Below, in pieces: positions 44,356 to 53,911 of a DNA stretch of 64,000 nt (position 1 is its first letter; every line of letters begins with the position of its first letter). Made by a program: the position numbers and the translations under genes. Where the stretch lies: the NCBI RefSeq assembly GCF_009569385.1, contig NZ_WBOF01000001.1, positions 62,001-126,000 on the forward strand, read 5' to 3'. Origin of the DNA: Streptomyces kaniharaensis (GTDB lineage Bacteria > Actinomycetota > Actinomycetes > Streptomycetales > Streptomycetaceae). The notes beneath the pieces are model-generated. The model ran no database searches and had not been told where the DNA came from. It was given only the letters and a program-made list of their open reading frames with translations.

Positions 44356-44589
44356 GTGACGGATGAGGCACTGACGCAGTACCGCAGCTACGCCTGGGAG
44401 GACGAGCACGGGATCCGCTACGTGGCCGCCTACCCGGGCGACGAGGAGGCCGACGAGGAGTACAAGGCCCAACTGCGCGCGATGGGCGCCCGAGTGGCGG
44501 CCGACCTGGTGGCCGAGCAGGAGGCTGAGCATGAGCCCAAGAGCGCGAGGCCTTCGCTGCGGCTGATCCGCGGCGGAGGCTCTTCATGA
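44356..44589 (+). CDS. small acidic hypothetical protein
   Basis: 77 aa from GTG 44356, GGAGGT six bases upstream. Highly acidic middle (WEDEHGIRY, GDEEADEEYKAQL, EQEAEHEPK) and a basic end (LRLIRGGG). No signal or membrane segment. Family not recognised. Stands alone before the MurJ remnant. Confidence 0.55.
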   Translation: MTDEALTQYRSYAWEDEHGIRYVAAYPGDEEADEEYKAQLRAMGARVAADLVAEQEAEHEPKSARPSLRLIRGGGSS

Positions 44590-44660
44590 ACGTGTGACCG
44601 AGCGCGTCGCGCTTGAGGTGCGGTAGCTGCTCTTCGACCAGGGCGACCAGGGTCACGACA

Positions 44661-45392
44661 CTGCCCCAGGCGATCGTCACCGTCACCCTGGTCACGGCCC
44701 TGCTGCCGCACATGAGTCGGGCGGTCATCGAACAGCGCATCAGCGACCTGCGCGCCGACCTCTCGCGAGCACTTCGGGTCAGCGGCGTCGTCATCGTCCC
44801 GGCCGCCTTCGCCTTCCTCGCCTTCGGCCCCCGGATCGCCCGACTCCTGTTCGCCCACGGCACCACCGACGTCGCCGCCGTCCTCCCCCTGGGGCACATG
44901 CTGCAGGCCTTCGGGCTCGGACTGATTCCCTTCTCCGCCCAGTACCTCTTCCTGCGCGGCTTCTACGCCTTCGACGACACCCGCACCCCGTTCCACCTGT
45001 CCCTGTGGATCAGTGGCACGAACATCGCCCTCGCCACCGCCTGCCACCTGCTGCTCCCGCCGCGCTGGGCGGTCACCGGGATGGCCGCCGCATACGCGCT
45101 CTCCTACGGCATCGGCCTGATACTGACCGTGCTCCGGCTGCGGCGCCGCACCCAGGGACTGCTGGACGGGCGCCGAATCTGCCGCACCTACGGCAAGCTG
45201 ACCGCGGCGGCGGCACTCGCGGGGGCGGCGGGCTGGCTCGTCGCCGCCGGCTGTACCAACGGCCTGGCGGCCCACTTCCGGGCGCCGATCCTTTCGCTGG
45301 CGGCGGGAGGTCTCACCATGGCCCTGCTGTTCGTTCTCCTCGCCCGGCTCCTCAGGATCGGGGAACTGCGCGCCGTTCCCGGGGTGCGCTGA
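44661..45392 (+). pseudogene. 5'-truncated MurJ/MviN lipid II flippase remnant
   Basis: The frame opens into family sequence at LPQAIVTVTLVTALLPHMSR (44661), a segment normally in the middle of MurJ, and continues through the remaining membrane helices (FLAFGPRIARLLFAHG, QYLFLRGFYAFDDTRTPFHL) to a normal-looking C-terminus. The first half of the flippase is missing and there is no start or ribosome site at the junction. So this is a gene remnant left by a deletion or a partial duplication. Confidence 0.75.
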
Positions 45393-45503
45393 GCACGGTC
45401 CCTGAAACGCCGTTCGGTTTCCCACCGGCTCGGGCGGGAAGCCGGGGCGCCGCCGTCGTCGGCAGGGCCGTGGACGTCCAACCGGCTTTCCCGGGCGGAG
45501 CGT

Positions 45504-46859
45504 TCAGCTGCGGGCGGGGGTGGGGTGGGCCGCCCGTCCGGTGTGAGACTCGTGCCGACCGCTGTCGCACGGCTCGGCGAGCGGGACCGGCCGGCGGCGG
45601 GTGAGCGCCAGCAGCAGTGCGAGCTGGACGGCCGCGCCGACGGTCAGGCCGGCCCACACGCCGGTCACCCCGAGCGGGCCCGACAGGGCGGTCGCGGAGG
45701 CGAGTTGGGCACCCAGGCCGACGGCGACGGCGACCACCAGCGACCGTCCGGCACCCGCCGCCTGGTGCACGCCGCCGAGGGCCACGACGAGCGCGTACGG
45801 GAGCAGGTAGAGCGCCGCCATGCGCAGGAAGCCGGCGGACTGCCCGGCGACGGCCGGGTCGTCGGTGAACAACGCGCTCACCGGGACCGCCACCACGGCG
45901 GTCAGCACCGCCGCACCCGCGCCGAGGACGGCCGCGAGCCGCCCGGTGGCGCGGCCCAGCGAGCGCAGCGCGGCGCTCTCGCCCGCGCCGGTGAGGCGGG
46001 CGGCCTCGATCGCGGCGGCCTGCCGCAGCGCGTAGAACGCCATGGTGACGACGAGCAGCACGCGGTAGCCGACCCCGTAGCCGGCGACGGCCGCCACACC
46101 GAAGCCGGCGACCAGAGCGAGTTGGGCCGTCCCGGCGGCCATCCGGGCGGTGAAGTCGAGGCCGAACGGTGATCCGGCCCGGACGATCCGGCCCATGGCT
46201 ACTCCAACCCCCGCGGCCGGAGCAGACGTTCGCGGCCGGAGCCGGAGCGTGACCGCGAACGCCATCGCCCGGGAGACCGTCAGCGCCAGCGCCGCGCCGG
46301 TCACGCCGAGGCCCGGCAGCGGGCCCGCGCCGAGGACGAGCAGCGGGTCGAGGGCGAGCAGCAGCGCGTTGGACAGCAGCGCGATCCGCATCGGGGTGCG
46401 GGTGTCGCCCGCGCCCTTGAACAGCTCGTCGGCGACGCGCTGGCCGAAGAACAGGCCGAACGCGGGGAACGCGACGGCGAGGTAGCCGGCGGCGAGCCCG
46501 GCCGCCGGGCCGTCCAGGAAGGCGCCCGCCAGCCGTTCGCGCAGCAGGAAGCCGGGGACGGCGAGTGCGAGGGTGCCCAGTGCGCAGAGCCGCCATGCCG
46601 CGCGGGTGGTGCGGGCGGCGTCGGTGTCGTCGGCGGCGCCGAGGGCGCGGGAGAGCCGCAGACTGGTGCCGGATCCGACCACGAGGACGAGGCCGAGCAG
46701 CAGGTTCTCCACGGTGCCCGCGAGGGTGACGGCGGCGACGGCCGCCCCGCCGAGGCCGGCCACCCAGAAGGTGCCGATGACCGAGGCGATCACGCCCGAC
46801 AGGAGTTCGGCGTAGACCGGTCCGGCCAGGGCGGTCAGTCGTGTCAGGTGTCCGCGCAT
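45504..46859 (-). CDS. MATE-family multidrug efflux protein
   Basis: 451 aa from ATG 46859 (ATG 46874 also possible). Two MatE repeats of six helices: ALAGPVYAELLSGVIASVIG with FWVAGLGGAAVAAVTLAGTV, FKGAGDTRTPMRIALLSNAL, and in the second half FTARMAAGTAQLALVAGFG, AIEAARLTGAGESAAL. Cation-driven exporter in the plasma membrane. Divergent from the PadR gene, whose palindromes lie in the shared promoter region, so PadR probably represses it. Confidence 0.9.
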   Translation of the reverse strand: MRGHLTRLTALAGPVYAELLSGVIASVIGTFWVAGLGGAAVAAVTLAGTVENLLLGLVLVVGSGTSLRLSRALGAADDTDAARTTRAAWRLCALGTLALAVPGFLLRERLAGAFLDGPAAGLAAGYLAVAFPAFGLFFGQRVADELFKGAGDTRTPMRIALLSNALLLALDPLLVLGAGPLPGLGVTGAALALTVSRAMAFAVTLRLRPRTSAPAAGVGVAMGRIVRAGSPFGLDFTARMAAGTAQLALVAGFGVAAVAGYGVGYRVLLVVTMAFYALRQAAAIEAARLTGAGESAALRSLGRATGRLAAVLGAGAAVLTAVVAVPVSALFTDDPAVAGQSAGFLRMAALYLLPYALVVALGGVHQAAGAGRSLVVAVAVGLGAQLASATALSGPLGVTGVWAGLTVGAAVQLALLLALTRRRPVPLAEPCDSGRHESHTGRAAHPTPARS

Positions 46860-46932
46860 GTTCTCTCCCCGCATGCCCTCTCCCCACTCCGCCGCCCCAG
46901 GGCGGCACGCAACGGCCTCGACGGCCTCGGCC

Positions 46933-46977
46933 AGGTAGCTACCTCTAATAGAGATACAACTAATCGATGCGCATCGA
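46933..46977. promoter_or_regulatory. cluster of palindromes in the MATE/PadR promoter region
   Basis: aggtagctacct (46933-46944), ctctaatagag (46943-46953) and tcgatgcgcatcga (46964-46977) are perfect palindromes within 45 bases, and aggtagc recurs at 46982. They lie between the divergent starts and suit PadR binding. Confidence 0.6.
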
Positions 46978-47034
46978 CAAGAGGTAGCATGGCGGCGCAC
47001 ACACCGGGCGCACTCCGACGAAAGGGCTACGACC

Positions 47035-47577
47035 GTGCTGACGCTCGCGATCCTCGGATTCCTGTACGACCGGCCGCTGCACGGCTACGAGCTCAAGTCC
47101 CGGATCACCGGCCTGACCGGGCACGTCCGGCCGGTCAGCGACGGCGCGCTCTACCCCGCCATCACCCGGCTGGAGAAGGCCGGACTGCTGCTGCGCCGGA
47201 CCGAGCCCGGCAGCGGCGCAGCGCCGCGGCAGATGCTGGAACTCACCGACGAGGGGCGGGCCGAACTCCGGCGCCGGCTGGCCGATCCGGAGCAGGCGGA
47301 GATCACCGACCAGATCCGCTTCTTCGCCCTCGCCGCCTTCCTCCACCACCTGGGCGACCCGGCCCGGCAGGCCGCGGTGCTCCGCCGGCGGCTGGCCTTC
47401 CTGGAGGCGCCCAGCAGCTTCTTCTACGACGGGGACGGGCAGCCGGTCTCCGCCGAGGGGGAGCCGAACCCGTTCCGCCGGGGCATGCTCCTGGTCGCCC
47501 GGGCCTCCGGGGCGGCGGAGCGAGCCTGGCTGGCGGAGACGATCGAGCAGTTGGAGGCGGACGCGGCCGGGTCGTAG
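47035..47577 (+). CDS. PadR-family regulator
   Basis: 180 aa from GTG 47035. Winged helix with LTLAILGFLYDRPLHGYELK, DGALYPAITRLEKAGLL and LELTDEGRAELRRRL; C-terminal helical Vir/PadR domain of about 90 residues. Represses exporters in many bacteria in response to phenolics or drugs. Divergent from the MATE gene. Confidence 0.92.
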   Translation: MLTLAILGFLYDRPLHGYELKSRITGLTGHVRPVSDGALYPAITRLEKAGLLLRRTEPGSGAAPRQMLELTDEGRAELRRRLADPEQAEITDQIRFFALAAFLHHLGDPARQAAVLRRRLAFLEAPSSFFYDGDGQPVSAEGEPNPFRRGMLLVARASGAAERAWLAETIEQLEADAAGS

Positions 47578-47813
47578 GCGGATCAGATCGTAGGGCGTGT
47601 CGAGCCGGGTCGTAGGGCGTGGGGCCGAGCCGGGGGCCCTCGCGAACGGACCGCACGCCCCCTGCCGAACGGCAGAGCGATGCAGCGGAATTATGCCGTC
47701 CGACATCTGGTCCAACCGGCCCCTGCCGTCGTTATGATGATCGGCCTCACGTCCACGGCACCACCGCGGCGTGACCCCACCACCGGGCCCCGCCCGCACC
47801 GATGGAGGCCGCC

Positions 47814-48683
47814 GTGCCCACGATCGAAACCGCAGCCGCCCACCCCGCGCCGCTGAACCGGGACGACATCCCCGGCTGGTTCTTCCGGCTCGACCGGGCG
47901 GCCTTCGCCCACCTGCTCTGCGCCCAGAGCGCGGCCGGCGTCACCGGCGACATCCTCGAACTCGGCAGCTACCTCGGCCGCAGCGCCGTCCTGCTCGGTG
48001 ACCACCTCCGCCCCGGCGAGCGGCTGACCGTCTGCGACCTGTTCGACTCCGACGCGGGCGACGCGGACAACGCCGCCGAGATGGCGATGTCCTACCGGAA
48101 GACCCTCACCCGCAGCGCGTTCGAGGCGAACTACCTCGCCTTCCACACCGAGTTGCCGGAGATCGTGCAGGCCCCCACCTCGGTGCTGGCCGACGGCCGG
48201 ATCCCGGCCGGCAGCTGCCGGTTCGTCCACGTCGACGCCTCGCACCTGTACGAGCACGTCGCCGGGGACATCGCCGTCGCCCGGGCCGCGCTCGGCGAGC
48301 ACGGCCTCGTCGCGCTCGACGACTACCGTTCCGAGCACACCCCGGGCGTCTCCGCGGCGGTCTGGGAGGCGGTCTTCACCGGCGGGCTCCGGCCGGTGCT
48401 GCTCACCCCGATGAAGTTCTACGGCACCTGGGGCGACGCCGCGGCCGCCCGGGAGGTGCTGCTCGGCCGGGACTGGCGCGCGGACGGCTACACCGTGGAC
48501 GAGGACACCATCGCCGGGACACGCGTGCTGCGCCTCAACTACCAGGTGAAGGCGCCGGTCCAGCAGTCCACTCCCCGCCGGCTGGCGCTGGAGCTGCTTC
48601 CCCCGGTCGCCACCCGCGCCACCCGGCGGGTGCTCCGGACGCTGCGGGAGCGCCGCGCCGTCCGGCCGGTGCAAGGTGCCTGA
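47814..48683 (+). CDS. class I SAM-dependent methyltransferase (family 24-like)
   Basis: 289 aa from GTG 47814, chosen because ATGGAGG directly upstream looks like the ribosome site; the ATG at 47802 within it would add four residues. Motif I is GDILELGSYLGRSAVLLGDHL, followed by LTVCDLFDSD and FVHVDASHLYEHVAGDI, as in Methyltransf_24 proteins. Basic Arg-rich C-terminus (TRRVLRTLRERRAVR). Acceptor unknown. Not in a clear operon: 130 bases separate it from the PAP2 gene. Confidence 0.78.
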   Translation: MPTIETAAAHPAPLNRDDIPGWFFRLDRAAFAHLLCAQSAAGVTGDILELGSYLGRSAVLLGDHLRPGERLTVCDLFDSDAGDADNAAEMAMSYRKTLTRSAFEANYLAFHTELPEIVQAPTSVLADGRIPAGSCRFVHVDASHLYEHVAGDIAVARAALGEHGLVALDDYRSEHTPGVSAAVWEAVFTGGLRPVLLTPMKFYGTWGDAAAAREVLLGRDWRADGYTVDEDTIAGTRVLRLNYQVKAPVQQSTPRRLALELLPPVATRATRRVLRTLRERRAVRPVQGA

Positions 48684-48757
48684 GACCCCGCGGGTACGCT
48701 CGTCCGCGTGCAACGCCGAACCGTCCTGACCGCGCCCGCCTACCCCTCCACCGCCGC

Positions 48758-49390
48758 ATGAGCGGCACCGGCACCTTCGTCCCGCCCGAGCCGCCGGCCT
48801 ACGCGGTCGCCTCGCCGCGCCAGCGGGCCGCCCGCCTCGTCACCGACGTGCTGGCGCCGGCGAACCTCGTCATCGGCCTGCTCCTGGTCGTCGGAGCCCA
48901 CAGCACCGGCGGGTGGGCGGGCGCCGGCTGGGGCCTGTTCGCGGCGCTGTTCTGCGGCGTGCTGCCGATCGGCGTGATCGCCCTCGGGGTACGGCGCGGC
49001 GCGCTCACCGACAAGCACATCCGGATCCGCCGCCAGCGCGTGCTGCCGATGGCGCTCAGCCTGGTCTCCGTCGCCGCCGGGCTGGGCCTGCTGTACGGGC
49101 TGGGCGCCCCGGCGGACGTGCGGGCACTGGTGGTCGCGATGCTGGTCGGGCTGCTCTCCGCGCTGGCCGTCACGGTGGGGTGGCAGATCTCGATCCACAA
49201 CGCGGTCGCCGGGGGCGCCGCGATGATCCTGGCGCTGGCGTTCGGCCCGGGGCTGCTGCCGTTCGCGGCGGCGGTTCCGGTCGCGGTCGGCTGGTCGCGG
49301 CTGGCCCTGCGCGCACACACCCGCGCCCAGGTGCTCGCCGGGACGGCGCTCGGCGGGGTCTCTGCCCTGGTGTTCGCGCTGCTGCGCTGA
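48758..49390 (+). CDS. PAP2-family membrane phosphatase
   Basis: 210 aa, five or six membrane helices. PAP2 signature residues are SIHNAVAGGAAM (motif with catalytic His) and WSRLALRAHTRAQVLAG (SR...H...Q, the last domain motif). The first motif KxxxxxxRP is poorly conserved (KHIRIRRQRVLP), so activity is likely but not certain. May hydrolyse lipid phosphates or pyrophosphates at the membrane. Confidence 0.75.
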   Translation: MSGTGTFVPPEPPAYAVASPRQRAARLVTDVLAPANLVIGLLLVVGAHSTGGWAGAGWGLFAALFCGVLPIGVIALGVRRGALTDKHIRIRRQRVLPMALSLVSVAAGLGLLYGLGAPADVRALVVAMLVGLLSALAVTVGWQISIHNAVAGGAAMILALAFGPGLLPFAAAVPVAVGWSRLALRAHTRAQVLAGTALGGVSALVFALLR

Positions 49391-49438
49391 CTTCCGGACA
49401 TGCTGACCTTCTGAAGGCTCAGTCCGGCGCGTGAGGGC

Positions 49439-50488
49439 TCAGTCCAGCGCGCGGACCGCCTCCAGGACGTCCAGCCCCAGCGCCGGGTCCGCGTCCTCGG
49501 GCAGGCTCACGGACAGCCGGGTGACCAGGCCCGCGTACCGGCGGCGGATCTCCCGTGCGACGTCCGCCACGGAGCCCGCCACCGCGAAGGTGTCGAACAC
49601 CTCGTCGTCGATCAGCTCCGCCATCTCCTGCCACCGCCCGCGCACCGACAGCGGGTGCAGCCGCTCCTGGAGGTCCTCCCACCCGTGCTGGGCCAGCACC
49701 GGCCGGTAGGCGGGCGTGGACGCGTAGAACGCCAGCCGCTCGCGCACCCCGGCGCGGTTGGCCGCCAGCTCCTCCTTCGTCCGGCCGGCGGCGGTGAGCA
49801 CGCTCCCCGCGATCTCGAACGGCCGCGCCGTCCACGGAGCGCCGTCGGCCTCGGCCTGCGCCCGGGCCTCGGCCAGGCCGGGCAGCACCTGCTCGGCCAG
49901 GTAGGCGGGCGAGGAGAAGGGGTGGCTGAGGAAGCCATCGGCGACGGCACCCGCGGTCCGGGTCATCAGCGGCCCGACCCCGGCCAGCAGGATCCGGGGC
50001 ACCCCGGCGGCGATCGGGTCGGGCGAGAAGACCGGCGTCATCATCGTGTGCGTGTAGAACTCGCCGCGGAAGCGCAGCCGTTCGCCGGTCTGCCAGCTGT
50101 GCCAGATCGCCCGCACGGCGTGCACGTACTCGCGCATCCGCGCGGCCGGCCGGTCCCAGGGCATCCCGAAGCGCTTCTCGATGTGCGGCTTGACCTGCGA
50201 TCCCAGCCCGATGACGGCCCGTCCGCCGGAGGCCGCGTGCAGCCCCCAGGCCTGGTAGGCGAGGGTCATCGGGGTGCGGGCGAAGGCGACCGCGATCCCG
50301 GTGGCCAGCTCGATCGACTCGGTCCGGTCGGCCGCACGGGCCAGTTGGAGGAACGGGTCGTACGCGGTCTCGGCGACCGTCAGCCGGTCCATGCCGCGCC
50401 GCTCGGCCTGGGCGGCGGCGTCGAGGATCCCCGCCGGGTGGCCGGAGGCGGTGGCGTCGAGACGGAAGGTGGCGGGCGGACGGTCCAT
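49439..50488 (-). CDS. LLM-class F420-dependent oxidoreductase
   Basis: 349 aa. Luciferase-like TIM-barrel: RGMDRLTVAETAYDPFLQLA, IELATGIAVAFARTPMTLAYQ, GRAVIGLGSQVKPHIEKRFG, ILLAGVGPLMTRTAGAVADGF. The F420-type TIGR03617-like subgroup fits best. Reduces or oxidises an unknown substrate with coenzyme F420. Cytoplasmic. Stands alone between PAP2 and the ABC exporter. Confidence 0.87.
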   Translation of the reverse strand: MDRPPATFRLDATASGHPAGILDAAAQAERRGMDRLTVAETAYDPFLQLARAADRTESIELATGIAVAFARTPMTLAYQAWGLHAASGGRAVIGLGSQVKPHIEKRFGMPWDRPAARMREYVHAVRAIWHSWQTGERLRFRGEFYTHTMMTPVFSPDPIAAGVPRILLAGVGPLMTRTAGAVADGFLSHPFSSPAYLAEQVLPGLAEARAQAEADGAPWTARPFEIAGSVLTAAGRTKEELAANRAGVRERLAFYASTPAYRPVLAQHGWEDLQERLHPLSVRGRWQEMAELIDDEVFDTFAVAGSVADVAREIRRRYAGLVTRLSVSLPEDADPALGLDVLEAVRALD

Positions 50489-50598
50489 GGCGGGGCTCCG
50501 GGTCACAGGCTGCGGTCGTACCCGGGTAGCCTCCCATGCCCTCACACGCCGAGCCGTGCCGCGCCCCCGACCTGGCCGAAGCCGGTCCGACGCACCGC

Positions 50599-51432
50599 TC
50601 AGATCGCCAGGTCCCGCCGCTCCAGCAGCCGGAACGCCACCAGCAGCCCCACCGCACCCACCGCCACCAGGACCCCCAACGACGCCCACGGCACGCCCCC
50701 GTGGGCCAGCGCGTCGCCGGGCGTGTAGTAGTGGAACGGGCTGACGTACCGCAGCGACGCGACCGGGGACCACGCCAGGGCGATGAAGTTGAGCGCGAAG
50801 CCGACCGCGCCGAGCGTCACCGCCGCGCCGACCACGTACGCGCGGCGCCGGGTGAACGCCGAGACCGCCAGCACCGGCCCGGCCAGGCTGAACGTCAGGG
50901 CGCAGCCCAGCAGTCCGGCGGCGAACACCCCGCCCTCCGGCACGGCGGCACGCAGCTCCGACGAGAGCGCCACGCCGAGCGCGATCGTCAGCGTGGCCGC
51001 GGCGTTCATCAGCACCGATGCCGCCATCAGGGCGCCGGCCCGTTCGGCGAGCAGTCGGCGGCGCGAGACCGGGCGGGTCATCAGCAGCTCGATGGTGCCG
51101 GACTCGACGTCGGCCGCGACGGCGGCGGCGCCGAGCGAGCCGATGACGGTCAGCTGGAGGGCGATCCAGAACGGGTGGGTGAGCCCGGCGCCGAGCAGCC
51201 CGGGATAGCTGGCGATGGAGACGTCGCCGTTGGAGCCGCTGAAGGCCTTGAACGCGCCGGGCGGGGTGCGGCGGGCGCCGAACAGCTGCCCGGGCGGGAC
51301 GGTGCTGGTGATGACCACGATCAGGGTCTCGAAGACGACGATGCCCAGCAGCAGCCCGAGCAGCATCCGGCGCCGCCGGTGCAGGGCGAGCCAGACCAGG
51401 GGCAGGCGGCGGCTGACGGTGGGCGCGATCAC
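50599..51432 (-). CDS. ABC-2 type transporter permease
   Basis: 277 aa from GTG 51432, overlapping the ATPase stop as GTGA. Six hydrophobic segments: LLLGIVVFETLIVVI, FWIALQLTVIGSLGAAAVAA, LMAASVLMNAAATLTIALGV and so on, with ESGTIELLMTRPVSRRRLL, the usual ABC-2 cytoplasmic segment. Exporter of unknown substrate, paired with the ATPase. Confidence 0.87.
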   Translation of the reverse strand: MIAPTVSRRLPLVWLALHRRRRMLLGLLLGIVVFETLIVVITSTVPPGQLFGARRTPPGAFKAFSGSNGDVSIASYPGLLGAGLTHPFWIALQLTVIGSLGAAAVAADVESGTIELLMTRPVSRRRLLAERAGALMAASVLMNAAATLTIALGVALSSELRAAVPEGGVFAAGLLGCALTFSLAGPVLAVSAFTRRRAYVVGAAVTLGAVGFALNFIALAWSPVASLRYVSPFHYYTPGDALAHGGVPWASLGVLVAVGAVGLLVAFRLLERRDLAI

Positions 51433-52346
51433 GGCCGCTCCTCGGAGTTGCGGTAGAGGTCGAGGAACGCCTCGTCGAGGCCCGCCTCCTCGACGGTCAG
51501 GTCGGCCACCGGCAGCTCGGCGAGCATCGTGCGGACGGCGGGGACGAGTTCGTCCGGCGGCACCAGCAGCTCCACCCGGGGGCCGTCCCAGCGCGGCGAC
51601 CACCGCTCGGCGGCCCCGAGCGGCCGGGCGCCCCGCCCGTCGGCGAGGACGAGCCGCACCCGCCGGGCCCGGGCCCCGCGCAGCTCGGCGACCGAGCGGA
51701 CGGTCACCAGGCGCCCCTGCCGCACGATCGCCACCCGCCCGCAGGCCCGCTGCACCTCGGGCAGGACGTGGCTGGAGAGCAGGACGGTCCGCCCGGCGGC
51801 GGTCTCCTCGGCGAGCAGTTCGAAGAAGGTCTCCTGGACGAGCGGGTCGAGCCCCTCGGTCGGTTCGTCGAGGACCACGACCTCGGGTCGGTGCTGGAGC
51901 GACTGGACAAGCCCGAGCTTCTGCTTCATCCCCCGCGAGTACTCCCCGACGGCCCGGGCGAGGTCGGCGCGGGTGAGGGCGAGCCGGTCGCAGAGTTCGC
52001 GCTGGCGCGGGACCGGGGCGCCCTGGAGGGCGGCGAGCAGGTCGAGCGTCTGCTGGCCGGTGAGTTCGGGGTAGAGCCGCAGTTCGCCGGGCAGGTACCC
52101 GAATTTCGGGGCGAGCCGCCGGTGGTCGGCCACCGGGTCGAGGCCGAGCACCCGCACCTGCCCTTCGCTCGGCTGCAGCAGCCCGACCAGGCAGCGCAGG
52201 GTGGTGGTCTTGCCTGCGCCGTTCGGCCCGAGCAGGCCGAACACCTCGCCGGCGGCGACGGTGACGTCCAGCCGGTCGATGCCGACGGTGGCGCCGTACC
52301 GCTTGGTAAGCGAGCGCAGTTCGATCATCGGTGTGCTGCTGGGCAT
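51429..52346 (-). CDS. ABC-2 exporter ATPase
   Basis: 305 aa, GGGAGGTGG upstream of ATG 52346. Walker A GPNGAGKTTT, signature YSRGMKQKLGL, Walker B VVVLDEPTEGLDPL, H-loop SSHVLPEVQ. The C-terminal hundred residues are the DUF4162-like tail of these exporters (LVTVRSVAELRGARARR). Drives the permease encoded next. Confidence 0.92.
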   Translation of the reverse strand: MPSSTPMIELRSLTKRYGATVGIDRLDVTVAAGEVFGLLGPNGAGKTTTLRCLVGLLQPSEGQVRVLGLDPVADHRRLAPKFGYLPGELRLYPELTGQQTLDLLAALQGAPVPRQRELCDRLALTRADLARAVGEYSRGMKQKLGLVQSLQHRPEVVVLDEPTEGLDPLVQETFFELLAEETAAGRTVLLSSHVLPEVQRACGRVAIVRQGRLVTVRSVAELRGARARRVRLVLADGRGARPLGAAERWSPRWDGPRVELLVPPDELVPAVRTMLAELPVADLTVEEAGLDEAFLDLYRNSEERP

Positions 52347-52462
52347 GGCCCACCTCCCGTGGCGGCTCCCGCTCTCCCCCACCGGGCCGAACCGGCCCAA
52401 GGACATCAAAGCGGCCACCCACGGGGCGTGTCGAGTAGCACGCCGGGGCCGGGCCCTGCCGG

Positions 52463-53899
52463 TCACCCCTTGCAGACGCCCAGCGGCACCAGCCGGGCGA
52501 CCTGCCGGGCCAGGCCCGCGCCCTCGGTGACGGCGGCCACCGCGTCGACGTCCTTGTACGCGTCCGGCGTCTCCTCCGCCAGGGCCCGGTACGAGGCGGG
52601 CCGGACGGCGATGCCGCGCGCCTCCAGTTCGCTGTGCAGCCGTTCGCCGCGCACCATCCGCAGCGCCTGGTGCCGGCTCCACACCCGCCCGGCGCCGTGG
52701 CAGGCCGAGTGGAAGGCGTCGTTGCCGGGCAGGCCGACCATCACGTAGGAGGCGGTGCCCATCGTGCCGGGGACGAGCACCGGCTGGCCGGCCTCGGTGA
52801 GGTCGGCGGGCAGGCTCGGGTCGCCGGGCGGCAGGGCCCGGGTGGCGCCCTTGCGGTGGACGCACAGGTGCCGGGCGACGCCGTCGATCTCGTGCGTCTC
52901 CAGTTTGGCGAGGTTGTGCGAGACGTCGTAGACCAGCTCCAGCCCGACACCGAGCGCGGTCGCGAAGGCACGGCGGGCCGCCTCGGAGAGCAGCTGCCGG
53001 TTGGCCCGGCCGTAGTTGGCCGCGGCGATCATCGCGCCGATGTAGGCGCGGCCGCGCGGCGAGTCGACGGGGGTGCAGGCGAGCTGACGGTCCGGGATGT
53101 CGATCCGGTAGCGCTGGAGTTCGCGGTCCATGGCGCGGACGTGGTCGGTGCAGATCTGGTGGCCGAGGCCCCGCGAACCGCAGTGGATCATGACGCAGAC
53201 CTGGCCCTGCCGCAGGCCGAAGGCCGCCGCCGTCTCCGGGTCGTGCACCTTGTCGACCGCCTGCACCTCCAGGAAGTGGTTGGCCGAGCCGAGGCTGCCG
53301 ACCTGCTGGAGGCCGCGTTCGACGGCCCGGGTGCTCACCTCGCCCGGGGCCGCGCCGTCCAGTACCCCGCGGTCCTCGCAGCGCTCCAGGTCGCGCGGTA
53401 CGCCGTGGCCGTGCTCGACCGCGTAGCGGGCGCCGCCGATCAGCAGGTCGTCCAGTTCCTCCGGGCCGGACAGCCGCCACAGGCCGCCGCGCCCGAGGCC
53501 GCGCGGGACGGTCCGGTCGAGCAGGTCCATCACCCGCCGGATCCGCTCGGGGTCGAGCTCGTCCCGGGCCACGCCCGCCGCCAGCAGCCGGACCCCGCAG
53601 GAGATGTCGAAGCCCACCCCGCCCGGCGAGATGACGCCGCCCCCGTCGACGTCGGTCGCGGCCACCCCGCCGATCGGGAAGCCGTAGCCCCAGTGCACGT
53701 CGGGCATCGCGTAGGAGGCGCGCACGATCCCCGGCAGGGTGGCGACGTTCGCCACCTGCTCCAGCGCCTTGTCCCCGGCGGCCTGCGGGAGCAGCTCCCG
53801 GGTCGCGAACACCACGCCGGGTACGCGCATGGGTGCGTGCGGTTCGATCCGCCAGCGGTAGCGGCTCTCCTCGGCCAGTGCGATCTCCACGGCGCTCAC
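52463..53899 (-). CDS. rtcB: RNA-splicing ligase RtcB
   Basis: 478 aa from GTG 53899. Family blocks [70 protein letters not shown], the guanylylated-histidine motif [12 protein letters not shown] and the terminal CKG are all present. Manganese- and GTP-dependent joining of 2',3'-cyclic-phosphate or 3'-phosphate RNA ends to 5'-OH ends, as in tRNA repair. Archease, its activator, is encoded 12 bases upstream. Confidence 0.97.
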   Translation of the reverse strand: MSAVEIALAEESRYRWRIEPHAPMRVPGVVFATRELLPQAAGDKALEQVANVATLPGIVRASYAMPDVHWGYGFPIGGVAATDVDGGGVISPGGVGFDISCGVRLLAAGVARDELDPERIRRVMDLLDRTVPRGLGRGGLWRLSGPEELDDLLIGGARYAVEHGHGVPRDLERCEDRGVLDGAAPGEVSTRAVERGLQQVGSLGSANHFLEVQAVDKVHDPETAAAFGLRQGQVCVMIHCGSRGLGHQICTDHVRAMDRELQRYRIDIPDRQLACTPVDSPRGRAYIGAMIAAANYGRANRQLLSEAARRAFATALGVGLELVYDVSHNLAKLETHEIDGVARHLCVHRKGATRALPPGDPSLPADLTEAGQPVLVPGTMGTASYVMVGLPGNDAFHSACHGAGRVWSRHQALRMVRGERLHSELEARGIAVRPASYRALAEETPDAYKDVDAVAAVTEGAGLARQVARLVPLGVCKG

Positions 53900-53911
53900 C
53901 CCGCTCCGCGT

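Noticed and set aside
44583-44660. Minus-strand segment reading VVTLVALVEEQLPHLKRDAL
   Set aside because: Looks protein-like and abuts the MurJ truncation, but I cannot link it to a family and it has no start or supporting length.
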